Of a stretch of 64,000 bases of DNA, positions 20,735 to 30,420 are shown piece after piece. Under the pieces are notes generated by a model. That model worked only from the letters and a program-made list of their open reading frames with translations, ran no database searches and was not told the DNA's origin. The DNA is taken from the NCBI GenBank assembly GCA_944325195.1, contig CALUZB010000015.1:1-64000 (forward strand). Direction: 5' to 3'. The stretch is from an uncultured Desulfovibrionaceae bacterium (GTDB lineage Bacteria; Desulfobacterota; Desulfovibrionia; Desulfovibrionales; Desulfovibrionaceae). Each line of letters opens with the position of its first letter. Within the stretch, counting starts at the first letter, position 1. The translations under genes and the position numbers were made by a program.

Positions 20735-21038
20735 GGTAGTCTCCGCATAGAATTGATACTTTTAAGCAGGATATAGGGATTAATCTGAGATACATGAAGC
20801 ATATCAACTGATTAGAATTAGTCCAATCTGTCTTTCGGGTCAAGCATTTTATCGGCGGCGTATGCTGGGGACTGTTGGTTTGGAGTAGCCGGACGCTTGT
20901 GCTGGGGCATATACCGTCCAACCTGGGGATAAGTATGTGAAAAGCGGGGCTGTCGGCTTCACAGGGCTGTTGTGTATCTCTGGCGCTTGTCTGCCGGTAT
21001 GCGCGGGGCATGAGGCGTACCGGTTTACTGAGTCCGGA
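20735..21038. other. Intergenic between lpxI and lysS
   Basis: About 300 bases on the minus-strand path from lpxI to lysS. No gene and no clear terminator; it probably carries the lysS promoter. Confidence 0.4.
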
Positions 21039-21992
21039 TTAGTCCGCCTGACGGGCCAGCGCCGCTGTTTGCAGCCTGGTGATGAACTCGGAAATTGAGT
21101 CGGGCTGCTCCTGTTCAAACCATAAGTAAAACGCCTGGTTCGGGTCAAGGCCGCCGGGCAGCCCGATAATTGCAATGCTATGCTGCTCCGCCAGCCTTAC
21201 ACTTGCTTCCCGGTCAAAGAACAAGGTCTTTTCCGCCTGGTAGGCCAGTCCGGCGTAGCCGCCCTCAACCAGAGTGCGAACGGTGTTCAGGCCGATGGCC
21301 GGCAGATCCACCCGTTCGTCCTGACCGGGTTTGACAATTTTCAGGGCCATAGCGCCTTTTCCCCCCAGCTCGGCCCCACGGCGCAAGGCCGCGTCAGTGC
21401 CCTCCAGGCATTCCACAGCCATAATCATTTTCCCGCGCACAGCAATACATTGCCCAATGTCGAGTCGCCCTATTTCCTGAGCTTTTGGCCAGCCGAACAG
21501 AATGTTTTCCCACTCTTCCCGGCTTGGCGTGCGCATTGTTTGAGGGCCCAGGGGGCCGGGCAGACCTGGAATCAGGCTTGCGGCCTGGATTACCTGCATT
21601 CCCTGTCGCTCGAATTCACTGGCCACGGCGCGCAAAAGGGCGTCATCACCAAGCCCGCGCAAAGAAAGCAGAAGCTTTACGGCCGTAAAGTCCGGTCTGA
21701 GGGACAGGGCCTTGGGTTTATTGATTGCGCCCGCGAAGCAGATGTGCGTGGCTTGTTTTTTGCGGAAGAATTTAATTACATGCCCGAACTGCCCGAGGTG
21801 AAACATGGCGAACACGTCGGCATGTTCAGCAAGCTCTGGTGAAGTGTGGCCATGAAAGCCGCAAATCACCACCCTCAGGCCCTGTTTACGGGCCGCCCGG
21901 GCGGTGAGTTCGGGAAACTGGCCGCTTCCCGCAATTATGCCGATAATGCTGTTCGGGGCAATTGCTTGTGGCGGAGGCAGACCGGCGGTCAT
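21039..21992 (-). CDS. lpxI: UDP-2,3-diacylglucosamine diphosphatase LpxI
   Basis: LpxI hydrolyses UDP-2,3-diacylglucosamine to lipid X and UMP in lipid A synthesis, replacing LpxH in many bacteria. The 317-residue protein has the N-terminal IIGIIAGSGQFPELTARAAR motif and the C-terminal domain with GKGAMALKIVKPGQDERVDLPAIG, typical of the family formerly called DUF1009. It starts 12 bases after lpxA, the enzyme two steps earlier, so the placement fits the chemistry. It is the last gene of the skp-lpxD-fabZ-lpxA-lpxI run. Confidence 0.93.
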   Translation of the reverse strand: MTAGLPPPQAIAPNSIIGIIAGSGQFPELTARAARKQGLRVVICGFHGHTSPELAEHADVFAMFHLGQFGHVIKFFRKKQATHICFAGAINKPKALSLRPDFTAVKLLLSLRGLGDDALLRAVASEFERQGMQVIQAASLIPGLPGPLGPQTMRTPSREEWENILFGWPKAQEIGRLDIGQCIAVRGKMIMAVECLEGTDAALRRGAELGGKGAMALKIVKPGQDERVDLPAIGLNTVRTLVEGGYAGLAYQAEKTLFFDREASVRLAEQHSIAIIGLPGGLDPNQAFYLWFEQEQPDSISEFITRLQTAALARQAD

Positions 21993-22004
21993 GGGCTGGG
22001 CGAC

Positions 22005-22805
22005 CTAGCCGTCGAGTTTGGCCGCGGGCATGATGCCGCGCTCAGAACTGCGAATGAAGTTCACAAGTTCAATTACTTCCGGGATGTTCGCAAAGGTATT
22101 TTCCAACTGATTTAAGGCTTCCTGGCGAGGTATGTCGCTGTGCCAGATTGTTCGGAAGGCCTGTTTCAGAGCGGCAATGGTTTCATTATCCGCTTTCATG
22201 CGTCTGAGCCCGACCAGATTGGGGCCGTGCACGCCGCCATCTCTATTTCCAACGCAAAGCATGTATGGCGGAAGATCCTGGGATATCCCGCTCATGGCCC
22301 CCAGAAAAGCCTTTTTCCCCACCCGGCAGAATTGGTGTACGGCCGAAAGGCCGCCCAGAATCACCCCGTCGGCCAGATGAACGTGCCCGGCCAGAGAGGC
22401 GCCGTTGGACATGATGATGAAATCGTCCAAGATGCAATCATGAGCGATATGGCAATAAGCCATCAACAGATTGTTGTTTCCCACCCTGGTAAGGCCGCCG
22501 CCGCCTTCCGTTCCGCGCGAGAGGGTAGCGAACTCACGGATAGTGTTGTTGTCGCCTATTTCCAGCCAGGATTCCTCGCCGTGAAATTTCAGATCTTGCG
22601 GTTCGCCGCCGACGCATGCGTAAGAATGGATGTGGTTATTTCTGCCTATTTTGGTATAGCGCTTAATTGAGGCAAAGGCCGCCACCACACTGCCTTCTCC
22701 AATGCTTACATTGTCTTCAATTACCGCACAAGGGCCGATTTTGACATTGTCCGCAATTTCTGCGCTGGAGGCGATGAACGCTGTCGGGTGGATTTCGGCA
22801 GGCAT
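22005..22805 (-). CDS. lpxA: Acyl-ACP--UDP-N-acetylglucosamine O-acyltransferase
   Basis: LpxA performs the first step of lipid A synthesis, adding a 3-hydroxyacyl chain to UDP-GlcNAc. The 266-residue protein is a left-handed beta-helix of hexapeptide repeats followed by a helical C-terminus. It has the catalytic histidine H122 in HIAHDC and the signature GGEPQDLK (66-73). The ATG shares one base with the fabZ stop (TGATG), so the two are translationally coupled. Confidence 0.96.
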   Translation of the reverse strand: MPAEIHPTAFIASSAEIADNVKIGPCAVIEDNVSIGEGSVVAAFASIKRYTKIGRNNHIHSYACVGGEPQDLKFHGEESWLEIGDNNTIREFATLSRGTEGGGGLTRVGNNNLLMAYCHIAHDCILDDFIIMSNGASLAGHVHLADGVILGGLSAVHQFCRVGKKAFLGAMSGISQDLPPYMLCVGNRDGGVHGPNLVGLRRMKADNETIAALKQAFRTIWHSDIPRQEALNQLENTFANIPEVIELVNFIRSSERGIMPAAKLDG

Positions 22806-23263
22806 CAGTTGCTCTCCTTATCAATTATCGCAGCACTCAGCTCTGCTTCAGCTACAAGTTTGCCGTCAACAAACGCTTTTGCTTCCATCTTATGTATGTT
22901 CATTCTGCTTCTGAGTACAGTGCATTCAATATCCAAACGGTCGCCCGGAATAACCTGGCTGCGGAATCGGGCTTTGTCCAGCCCGGTAAACAGCAGCAGA
23001 CGATCCGGCTTGGCTCCTAAAGCGGAAATCATCATTACCCCGCCGGCCTGGGCAATGGCCTCCATAATCAGAACTCCGGGCATTACCGGGTTCCCGGGGA
23101 AATGGCCGGGGAAGAAATTCTCATTCACTGTAACATTTTTATAGGCTTTGATTGTTTTTCCGGGAACACACTCCACAACGCGGTCAATCAGCAAAAAAGG
23201 GTAGCGGTGGGGCAGATAACTCAAGATGTCATTAATATTGAATGCGAGGGGAGCTACGCTCAT
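22805..23263 (-). CDS. fabZ: 3-hydroxyacyl-[acyl-carrier-protein] dehydratase FabZ
   Basis: FabZ dehydrates 3-hydroxyacyl-ACP in fatty acid elongation, and competes with LpxA and LpxD for the same substrate pool. The 152-residue hotdog-fold protein has the catalytic H54 (FFPGHFPGNPVMPGVL) and E68 (MEAIAQ). It sits between lpxD and lpxA, as in many Gram-negative bacteria, and overlaps the lpxA start by one base. Confidence 0.96.
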   Translation of the reverse strand: MSVAPLAFNINDILSYLPHRYPFLLIDRVVECVPGKTIKAYKNVTVNENFFPGHFPGNPVMPGVLIMEAIAQAGGVMMISALGAKPDRLLLFTGLDKARFRSQVIPGDRLDIECTVLRSRMNIHKMEAKAFVDGKLVAEAELSAAIIDKESN

Positions 23264-23306
23264 TGATACGTCCTTAAATCAGTTTGCGGTTGAACGAATT
23301 CAAGTG

Positions 23307-24362
23307 TCAGGAAAAGCTGTCGTTTCCTTTGCCCACGGTCAGGGCTTCCAGAGCTTTTTCCAGTTTTCTGATCCTGCTGTACAACTCCGGCAGCCTGGGG
23401 ATAAGCACGGAAGAGCGCAGGAATTCGTTTTTCGGCATGGAGGGTGAACCGCCCAGCACTTCACCGTCTTTCACGTTGCGGGTTAAACCGGATTGAGGCC
23501 CGATCACTGCTCTATTTCCCACTTTTAAGTGCCCGGAAAGCCCGGCCTGTCCGGCAAGAATAACTTTATCGCCCAGACGGGTACTGCCGGAAATACCTGA
23601 TTGTCCCGCCAGCAGGCAGAACCGACCGATGTGCACATTGTGCCCTATCTGAACCAGGTTATCCAGCTTGCTGCTGTGACCGATGATTGTTTCTCCCAAA
23701 GCGGCCCGGTCAATGGTTGTGTTCGAGCCGATTTCAACATTATCGCCAATGGTAACAGAGCCGATCTGGGGGATTTTTTCTATGCCCGCTTCCCCGGGAA
23801 CAAAGCCGAAACCATCGGAACCAAGCACCGCTCCGGGTTGGATTATTGTTCCTTTACCAAGTTTGGTGCCGGACATCAGCACCGCATTGGGATAGATCCG
23901 GCAGTTGCTTTCAATCCGGCAATCTTCACCGATATAGCAGCCGGGAAAGATGCAACTGCCGCTTTTAATAACCGTTCTCGGGCCGATAAAGACGAAGGGA
24001 TAAACCGTAACATCCGCTTCCAACTCCGCATCCGGGTGGATATATGCCAGAGGGCTCTGGCCGGAAAACTCCCCTTGCGGTTTTGAAAACAGCACCAAAA
24101 CCTTGGCAAAGGCCAAGTAAGGGTTCTCGGCGATTAGAGCATTTTTTACTCTGCCCGCCTGTTTCGCCTCAACAATTACCGCCCCGGCCTTGGTTGTATC
24201 CAGTTGCGGTGCGTATTTGGGGTTGGCCAGAAACGAAAGCTCATCCGGACCGGCGTCTTCCAGGGTATTCACCCCGTAAATCCGCTTGGAGCTGTCCGTT
24301 TCTTCCGCAAGCTCAAGACCAAGTTCAGCGGCCAGTTCCGCAAGAGTATAGCCCTGTTGCAC
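23307..24362 (-). CDS. lpxD: UDP-3-O-(3-hydroxyacyl)glucosamine N-acyltransferase
   Basis: LpxD adds the N-linked 3-hydroxyacyl chain in lipid A synthesis. The protein has an N-terminal uridine-binding domain (about 1-100), a long hexapeptide left-handed beta-helix (including [10 protein letters not shown] with the catalytic histidine) and a C-terminal helix. The start is uncertain. A frame-internal ATG at 24410 would overlap skp. A GTG at 24362 lies about nine bases after AAGG just past the skp stop and gives a normal 351-residue protein beginning (M)[14 protein letters not shown] at 24368 is also possible. Confidence 0.92.
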   Translation of the reverse strand: MQQGYTLAELAAELGLELAEETDSSKRIYGVNTLEDAGPDELSFLANPKYAPQLDTTKAGAVIVEAKQAGRVKNALIAENPYLAFAKVLVLFSKPQGEFSGQSPLAYIHPDAELEADVTVYPFVFIGPRTVIKSGSCIFPGCYIGEDCRIESNCRIYPNAVLMSGTKLGKGTIIQPGAVLGSDGFGFVPGEAGIEKIPQIGSVTIGDNVEIGSNTTIDRAALGETIIGHSSKLDNLVQIGHNVHIGRFCLLAGQSGISGSTRLGDKVILAGQAGLSGHLKVGNRAVIGPQSGLTRNVKDGEVLGGSPSMPKNEFLRSSVLIPRLPELYSRIRKLEKALEALTVGKGNDSFS

Positions 24363-24373
24363 AGTCAAAAACC

Positions 24374-24928
24374 TTATTTGCTGTTGGCCCGGGCCGCGGC
24401 CGAATCCCAAACCTTATTCAGCTCGTCCAGCAGATCTTTGGTTACGTCCATGCTGTCGGAAGAGTAGAGCACCCCGGCCTGACCGCTGTCCATGATCAGA
24501 TCATAGCCGTTTTTCTCAGCATATTCCTTGGCGGCGATAACCACGGCGGCAAGAATTTCATTGCGAATGACCGTTTCTGCGTCGCGCACCTTGCTGTTGA
24601 AGGCGCGGGTGCGATCATTGTGATCGCGCATCATCTGTACCAGTTGGGCCCGTTTGGCCTGTTTTGCTTCTGCGGAAAGGGCGGACGCCTGATTTTTCAT
24701 TTCATCAGTAAGTTTTTCAATGTCCTTACCGAGCTTTTCAAGCTGATTGCGCTCTGCTGAAAAGGTTTCCGTAAGCTTTTTTTCAGCCTCTTTATTGGCC
24801 TTGCTTTCGGTTACAACTTTCTGCAGGTTGGCTATTCCTACCTTGATTTCGGCTGCCTGGGCCTGTGTTCCAAAACTGAAAAGAAGAAGTAGACAAAGAA
24901 CGAATGCGCTTGAAATGGCCTTGTACAT
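24374..24928 (-). CDS. skp: Periplasmic outer-membrane protein chaperone Skp/OmpH
   Basis: Skp carries unfolded outer-membrane proteins across the periplasm to BamA. The 184-residue protein has a signal peptide ([20 protein letters not shown], cleaved near AQA), a short beta segment ([12 protein letters not shown]) and a long charged coiled-coil hairpin (about 50-125), typical of Skp tentacles. The ATG at 24928 follows AAGGAG; an upstream in-frame ATG overlaps that site. It heads the lipid A run, as often seen in Gram-negatives. Confidence 0.93.
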   Translation of the reverse strand: MYKAISSAFVLCLLLLFSFGTQAQAAEIKVGIANLQKVVTESKANKEAEKKLTETFSAERNQLEKLGKDIEKLTDEMKNQASALSAEAKQAKRAQLVQMMRDHNDRTRAFNSKVRDAETVIRNEILAAVVIAAKEYAEKNGYDLIMDSGQAGVLYSSDSMDVTKDLLDELNKVWDSAAARANSK

Positions 24929-25142
24929 ATATTGCTCCTTCAATAAGAAGTAAATTAAAAAATTAGGGTGTTACCCCGGATAGGTCACTGTTATTCCGGA
25001 AAACACATCGGGATTATAACATATGTGAAGTGCTTTCCAAATCTACTGCCCTGATATCACGATAAATATAAAGCTACAAGCAGAACTTGATAGTTCCGAC
25101 TTAATTCCCGCTGTCAGGATTGAACTAAAGCGGCATTCGGCT

Positions 25143-25676
25143 TCAGCTATTTTCCTGCCAGCCTTTGCAGACATCCAGCCATTCTTTGCTTCGGGAATAG
25201 AGAAAGAGTTCGGCGGGAGTAAGTTCTATCAGCGAATTAGGGCTGCCGCAGGCCGGGAAAACGGTGGCGAAGCGTTGCAGGGACACATCCAGGTAAACGT
25301 CCACCTGCTCCGGATTGACGGCAAACGGGCAAACTCCGCCTACGGCATGGCCAGTGATGGCCAGAGTTTCCGCCGGGGGAAGCATACGCGCCTTGAAGCC
25401 GAAATAGCTTTTGAATTTGGCATTGTCTATTTTGCTGTCGCCTGCGGCCACAATGAGCACACAGCCGAAGTTTTCAGCTGCTTGCTCGGAAGAAGCTGAG
25501 GCGGGGCCTTTTAAAGCAGGTGTTTTGGCGAAGGCAATGGTTTTGGCTATTCTGGCCGGGATTACTCCCAGTGTTTGGGCCGCCAATTCTACCGTGGCAC
25601 AGGAGTCGTCCGGTTCAAGTACATCTTTTCCCCGTCCCCATTGATCTAAATATCGCTTTACCTCTGAAACGCTCAT
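25143..25676 (-). CDS. YbaK/EbsC family aminoacyl-tRNA deacylase
   Basis: Members of this family hydrolyse mischarged aminoacyl-tRNAs, such as Cys-tRNA-Pro, in trans. The 177-residue protein has the fold's conserved pieces: AQTLGVIPARIAKTIAF, a beta strand CVLIVAAGDSKID, and the GGVCPFAVNPEQVDVYLDVSL loop. Compared with E. coli YbaK it is of similar length. AAGGAAC precedes the ATG. It stands alone, so the target tRNA is not indicated. Confidence 0.85.
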   Translation of the reverse strand: MSVSEVKRYLDQWGRGKDVLEPDDSCATVELAAQTLGVIPARIAKTIAFAKTPALKGPASASSEQAAENFGCVLIVAAGDSKIDNAKFKSYFGFKARMLPPAETLAITGHAVGGVCPFAVNPEQVDVYLDVSLQRFATVFPACGSPNSLIELTPAELFLYSRSKEWLDVCKGWQENS

Positions 25677-26017
25677 CCGAAGTTCCTTTATGGTTTAACC
25701 CCTTCCCCCTTAAGAGGAAAAGAAAGTTGACAAATCTGTAAAGCCGATGAAGCAGCTTTGTAACCCCGCCTGAAAGGCGGCGGCAGTCTGCACGGCCCCA
25801 CCGGCTGCGCCGGTCAGTCGGAGCGGGTTGACTGGAATTGAGCAGCCGGTTGCAGTTATGGTTGACAAATGTCGGGCCTTGGGCGAGTTTATTGCGCATG
25901 CCCGGTCCACTCAGTCTGAGCTTATAAGCATAACACCGCGTGCAGGTTGGGCAGATGCCGATTGCGGGCTCACCTGTCCGCCGGGTTGATAATGTATCAG
26001 ATGGGGAGTAATGATAT
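25677..26017. other. Divergent intergenic region upstream of crcB
   Basis: 341 bases between the divergently transcribed deacylase gene and crcB. I looked for a fluoride riboswitch (GGCGATGG core), which often precedes crcB, and did not find one. No gene or RNA identified. Confidence 0.4.
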
Positions 26018-26401
26018 ATGCTTAAATCTGTTTTGGCAATCAGCGCGGGCGCGTCGTTGGGAGCGCTGTTGCGCTGGGGGTTGGCGTGCCTGCTGAACGC
26101 TGCCTTGCCGCCGCTGTTTTTGGGCACTTTGCTGGCCAACCTGTTGGGCGGCTATTTGATGGGAGTTGCCCTTGCCGCGTTTGCGGCCGGTTCCGGCATT
26201 CCGGAGGAGTTGCGCCTGATGCTTGTCACCGGGTTTCTGGGGGCCCTGACTACTTTCTCCACATTTTCTGCGGAAGTGACCCTGCTTCTGCAACAAGGCC
26301 GCCCGGGCTGGGCTTGCGGCACTATCGGGCTTAATGTCATCGGTTCGCTGGCGATGACTTTTCTGGGCCTCGGCACCTTTAACCTGATCAGGCAATTTTG
26401 A
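26018..26401 (+). CDS. crcB: Fluoride exporter CrcB/Fluc
   Basis: Fluc channels export fluoride and protect against its toxicity. The 127-residue protein has four hydrophobic segments and the family signature [13 protein letters not shown] (about 75-87), with the TTFSTF phenylalanine box and an Asn in the first half ([10 protein letters not shown]). GGGGAG precedes the ATG. The gene is single-copy here, consistent with a dual-topology homodimer. Confidence 0.93.
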   Translation: MLKSVLAISAGASLGALLRWGLACLLNAALPPLFLGTLLANLLGGYLMGVALAAFAAGSGIPEELRLMLVTGFLGALTTFSTFSAEVTLLLQQGRPGWACGTIGLNVIGSLAMTFLGLGTFNLIRQF

Positions 26402-26470
26402 GATGTTGACCTTATCATCCGGGAAGAGCCCGCAGGCAACACCCCTGTCCGCAGACCGCGATGCCCGGGC

Positions 26471-26854
26471 TCAGGCGCTCGCGTTTAAAATGGAGCCGAG
26501 CATTTCATCAGCGGTGCGGATAGAGGCGATATTCGCCTGATACGCTCTTTCCGCTGAAATCATATCCACAAATTCGCGGGGAACGTCGGTATTGCTGGTT
26601 TCAACCCAGCCCATTCGTTGGTGGGCACGGCCGTCTATTTCCATATATACCGGGTGCTCAACAAATGCCCCCGGCCGGGCATCTTCGCTGATTTCAGAAA
26701 TGCGTACACCCTGATCGCGCGGCCCGGTTTCAAAACGGGTGACGCTTGCCTTGAATTCGTTGGTATTCACGTTGGCCAGATTGTTGGCAGTGACCTGTAA
26801 ACTGCTTGCCAGGGAATAAAGAGCGCTCATGCTGGGACTGGATTGAATGCGCAT
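26471..26854 (-). CDS. Orphan flagellar basal-body rod family protein (FlgB/C/F/G type)
   Basis: The 127-residue product carries the flagellar rod N-terminal signature (SLQVTANNLANVNTNEFKAS) and the C-terminal signature (EFVDMISAERAYQANIASIRTADEMLGSILN) with only a short middle. That resembles FlgC in size. No other flagellar structural gene is adjacent, so it may be a second copy or a specialised rod/hook protein. AGAGG six bases before the ATG at 26854 sets the start; the frame extends to 26875. Confidence 0.8.
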   Translation of the reverse strand: MRIQSSPSMSALYSLASSLQVTANNLANVNTNEFKASVTRFETGPRDQGVRISEISEDARPGAFVEHPVYMEIDGRAHQRMGWVETSNTDVPREFVDMISAERAYQANIASIRTADEMLGSILNASA

Positions 26855-27045
26855 AGTAAACCTCTCTGGTTGCACTATACAGTATGTCGGGCAATTTGTC
26901 GATAAGCGAATGCAGTTTTGAGCGATAAAGCGAACCTGATTATTTAGTTGATGATTTCCACTTCACACCTGTGGTTGTGAGTGTTATTATTTTTAAGCAG
27001 ATGAGGCCGTAAGCGCGGCTATAACCTGATTTGGAGATACAACAT

Positions 27046-27924
27046 ATGTGGCAATATACCGATACGGTCCATGACCATTTCCTGAACCCGCGGAATGTGG
27101 GGGTAATTGAAGATGCGGATGCTGTGGGCGAGGTGGGAAGCCTGGCCTGTGGAGATGCTCTGAAGCTATATCTTAAAATTGATAACGGCCGCATTGTGGA
27201 TGCCAGATTCCAGACCTTCGGCTGCGCCAGCGCCATTGCTTCAAGTTCGGCCCTTACGGAATTGATCAAAGGTAAAACAGTTGACGAGGCCTTGAAAGTC
27301 ACCAACAAAGAAATAGCCGACTATCTGGGGGGACTGCCCAAAGAGAAGATGCATTGTTCTGTAATGGGTCAGGAAGCCCTGGAGGCCGCCATTCGCAACT
27401 GGAAGGGCGAAGACGTGGTGGTGCAGGAAGCGGGTGAAATTATCTGCAAGTGTTTCGGCGTTACCGATAACACTGTGCGTCGGGCCATTTGGGAAAACGG
27501 GCTGAAGAGCCTGGAAGATATCATCGACTACACCAAGGCCGGCGGGGCTTGCGGCCAGTGCCACGACAAGCTGCAGGCGCTGCTTGCGGAAACTCTGGCC
27601 CGGATGCAGGTGAAAGAGGTTGACCCGGGCGGCAAGCCCACCGGAAAGGCCTTTGAGGAAATCCGGCCGGCCCGTCCCAAACTGACCAACCTGAAGCGGA
27701 TGCAGTTGATAATGCAGGTGCTGGAAAATGAGATCCGGCCGGAACTGCAACGCAGCGGCGGGGATGTGGATCTCGTGGATGTGGATGGGAACAAGGTTTA
27801 TGTGGAGTTGCACGGGCAGAACCAGGGGGACGCCGCCCGGCGGCAGACTCTGACAGGGGTTATTGAGCGCACCTTGCGGGAAAAGGTGGAAAACAACATT
27901 CATGTATTCGAGGTGTCTCAATGA
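27046..27924 (+). CDS. nifU: Modular Fe-S cluster scaffold protein NifU
   Basis: NifU assembles Fe-S clusters using sulfur from NifS. The 292-residue protein has three modules: an IscU-like domain with C35, D37, C60 and C104; a BFD-like [2Fe-2S] domain with C134, C136, C169 and C172; and a C-terminal Nfu-like domain (about 215-285). In the last domain the expected cluster-binding CxxC is replaced: the motif region reads GQNQGD (257-262), with Asn259 and Asp262 where the cysteines should be. The third module therefore probably cannot bind a cluster. The ATG at 27046 follows GGAG; a TTG at 27031 is in frame. nifS overlaps by 4 bases. Confidence 0.93.
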   Translation: MWQYTDTVHDHFLNPRNVGVIEDADAVGEVGSLACGDALKLYLKIDNGRIVDARFQTFGCASAIASSSALTELIKGKTVDEALKVTNKEIADYLGGLPKEKMHCSVMGQEALEAAIRNWKGEDVVVQEAGEIICKCFGVTDNTVRRAIWENGLKSLEDIIDYTKAGGACGQCHDKLQALLAETLARMQVKEVDPGGKPTGKAFEEIRPARPKLTNLKRMQLIMQVLENEIRPELQRSGGDVDLVDVDGNKVYVELHGQNQGDAARRQTLTGVIERTLREKVENNIHVFEVSQ

Positions 27925-29069
27925 AATATATATATCTAGACAATAACGCGACTACCCAAGTCGCGCCGGAAGTGCTTGAGGCCATGCTTCCTTATCTTAC
28001 GGAAGAATACGGTAACCCCTCAAGCATGTATGCGCTGGCCGGCAAATCAGAGCGGGCGGTTGCCCGCGCCCGGGAACAGGTAGCCGAATTGCTGGGAGCC
28101 GAACCTGATGAGATTATCTTCACTTCCTGCGGTACGGAAAGCGACAACACCGCGTTTTATTCCGCCCTGGAAACCCAGCCGGGCCGGGAACATCTGATTA
28201 CCACCCGGGTGGAACATGCGGCTGTACTGAACAGCGCCCGGAACTATGAGCAGAAAGGTTTGCCGGTAACCTGGTTAGGTGTGGACGAATTCGGGCGGCT
28301 GAACCTGGACGAAGTGGAACAGGCCCTGTCTGCCGACACTGCCTTATTGTCGGTTATGTATGCCAACAATGAAACCGGAACAATCTTCCCGGTTCCGCAA
28401 ATCGCGGCACTGGCGGCCGAACGCGGCGTGCAGATGCTTACCGACGCGGTTCAGGCGGTGGGGAAGGTTCCAATCAACCTGAAAGAGCTTCCGGTTACTT
28501 ATCTGGCCATGTCCGGGCATAAGCTGCATGCCCCTAAAGGAGTGGGGGTGTTGTACGTGCGCCGGGGAACCCGGTTCTGCCCTTTCGTTAAAGGCGGTCA
28601 CCAGGAGCGTGGGCGGCGGGCCGGCACGGAAAACGTGCCGTATATTGTGGGTTTAGGCAAAGCCTGTGAATTGGCCATGAACCGGTTTCACGAGGAAGAC
28701 CGGGTTGCCGGGTTGCGCGATCGCCTGGAAAAAGGCATTCTGGAGCTTGTGCCGGAGGCCGTGGTGAATGGAGATGTGGAAAACCGGCTTCCCGGCACCA
28801 CGAACATTTCCTTTAAACATATTGAGGGAGAAGCCATTCTGCTGCTGCTGGACAGGGTGGGCATCATGGCCAGTTCCGGCTCGGCCTGCACTTCCGGTTC
28901 CCTGGAACCCTCACATGTGTTGCGCGCCATGGGCGTGCCTTATACTTATGCGCACGGCTCAATCCGCTTATCACTTTCAAGGTATAATACTGAAGATGAT
29001 GTGGACTATGTGTTGCGGGAGTTGCCGCCGATTATCAAACGCCTGCGCGGGATTTCGCCGTTCAGTTAG
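27921..29069 (+). CDS. nifS: Cysteine desulfurase NifS/IscS family
   Basis: This pyridoxal-phosphate enzyme takes sulfur from cysteine for cluster assembly. The 382-residue protein has the PLP lysine K201 (SGHKLHAPKG), the PLP-contacting H99 (VEHAAVL) and the persulfide-forming C323 in the flexible loop SSGSACTSGSLEPSHVL. The ATG overlaps the nifU stop (ATGA), so the two are co-translated. Nitrogenase genes are absent, so it may well serve general Fe-S biogenesis. Confidence 0.95.
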   Translation: MKYIYLDNNATTQVAPEVLEAMLPYLTEEYGNPSSMYALAGKSERAVARAREQVAELLGAEPDEIIFTSCGTESDNTAFYSALETQPGREHLITTRVEHAAVLNSARNYEQKGLPVTWLGVDEFGRLNLDEVEQALSADTALLSVMYANNETGTIFPVPQIAALAAERGVQMLTDAVQAVGKVPINLKELPVTYLAMSGHKLHAPKGVGVLYVRRGTRFCPFVKGGHQERGRRAGTENVPYIVGLGKACELAMNRFHEEDRVAGLRDRLEKGILELVPEAVVNGDVENRLPGTTNISFKHIEGEAILLLLDRVGIMASSGSACTSGSLEPSHVLRAMGVPYTYAHGSIRLSLSRYNTEDDVDYVLRELPPIIKRLRGISPFS

Positions 29070-29223
29070 CCTGGCGGCGGGCAGGTTGCGCGTTGATGCC
29101 TGCATATTGAAACTGTATGTCTAATTATCAAGATACCGGGCGGTTTGGGTTTGAATAACTGCCCGGGCAATCCGGATACAAACCTAAAAGCGGACTCTGC
29201 TGAATAGATGCTTCGAGGTCAGT

Positions 29224-30153
29224 GTGGATAGCAAACCAAAATTCATTAAACTCAATATGCCTGTTCTGGAAGAAGTTGTGGACGAACTTTGCTCGCCGCG
29301 CTACCTGCAGCAATCGTCTTACCCGGTGTTGCACAGCACCCCCATGCCCTCGCTTTGTGAGCTGGAGGAGTTGGTCTTGCGTTTGCGTTCTCTGCTTTTT
29401 CCCGGGTTTTACGGTTCCGCCAGCTTACACGCTGAATCCATGCGCTATCATATGCAGGCCAACCTGGATTCAATCTTCCGCATTCTGGCCGAGCAGATCC
29501 GCAGAGGCACCTGTTTTTCCGGCTGTGATTGCCCGGATGAGGAAGAGGCAATGTGCAAAGCTATGCAGTTTATTCAGCGTATTCCGGCAATCAAAGATTT
29601 GCTTCACAACGATGTGCTGGCCGCCTATGAGGGGGATCCCGCCGCCAAAAGCCCCGGTGAGACGATTTTCTGCTATCCAAGCATTCTTACCATGTCGCAC
29701 CACCGGATTGCTCATGAGCTGTACCGGTTGAATGTGCCGCTTATTCCCCGCATTATCAGCGAAATGGCCCATTCCCGCACTGGTATAGACATTCACCCCG
29801 GCGCGCAAATCGGCGACTCTTTCTTTATTGACCACGGCACCGGCGTGGTCATCGGCGAAACCTGCATTATCGGCAAACACTGCCGGATTTACCAGGGCGT
29901 TACCCTGGGGGCGTTGTCTTTCCAGAAAGACGAGGACGGCAGCCTGGTTAAAGGCATTGCCCGTCACCCCATTCTGGAGGATGACGTGGTGGTTTATGCA
30001 AATGCCACTATTCTGGGGCGGGTGACTATCGGCAAGGGGTCAATTATCGGCGGTAACGTCTGGCTCACCGCCAGTGTTCCGCCCGGCTCAAAAATTGTGC
30101 AGCAGCATTCCACCGCGCCTGCGCCGGATGAAGAAATGCTGGGGCATGAGTAA
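29224..30153 (+). CDS. cysE: Serine O-acetyltransferase (CysE-like, EpsC type)
   Basis: It would form O-acetylserine from serine and acetyl-CoA, the precursor for cysteine. The 309-residue protein has an N-terminal helical domain (about 1-165) and a left-handed beta-helix with SRTGIDIHPGAQIG, FIDHGTGVVIGET (Asp-His catalytic pair) and IYQGVTLGA. The N-terminal part is longer than in E. coli CysE, as in EpsC-type enzymes. The GTG at 29224 follows GAGG. It lies 154 bases after nifS; cysteine supply next to a cysteine desulfurase makes metabolic sense. Confidence 0.88.
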   Translation: MDSKPKFIKLNMPVLEEVVDELCSPRYLQQSSYPVLHSTPMPSLCELEELVLRLRSLLFPGFYGSASLHAESMRYHMQANLDSIFRILAEQIRRGTCFSGCDCPDEEEAMCKAMQFIQRIPAIKDLLHNDVLAAYEGDPAAKSPGETIFCYPSILTMSHHRIAHELYRLNVPLIPRIISEMAHSRTGIDIHPGAQIGDSFFIDHGTGVVIGETCIIGKHCRIYQGVTLGALSFQKDEDGSLVKGIARHPILEDDVVVYANATILGRVTIGKGSIIGGNVWLTASVPPGSKIVQQHSTAPAPDEEMLGHE

Positions 30154-30257
30154 TTTTGATGCGGCTATTTCAACTTGTCCGTTTTAGCCGCATATGTACC
30201 GGCCTTTATTATGTATAAGGTCTGAGCCGCAGCGATAACCCTTGCCTGGCGCAATTA

Positions 30258-30280
30258 CCGCCAAAGGCGGCTTGGTTTTC
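30258..30280 (+). terminator. Possible weak terminator after cysE
   Basis: CCGCC-AAA-GGCGG (30258-30270) followed by CTTGGTTTTC. The stem is short and the T tract imperfect. Confidence 0.35.
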
Positions 30281-30420
30281 TGTATGGTAGGGATCTGCTG
30301 TGTGGGGGGTAAGAACAACATTTTCAATTATCGATGTCTTATTGAACGCTTGTGCCGATGAGCCGCTTTGGCTGAGCTGGTTACGGTAAATCCGGTTTCA
30401 TTCGTTAAAATTTGCAGAAA

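Noticed and set aside
25677-26017. Fluoride riboswitch upstream of crcB
   Set aside because: The GGCGATGG core and the expected pseudoknot partners are absent from the leader.
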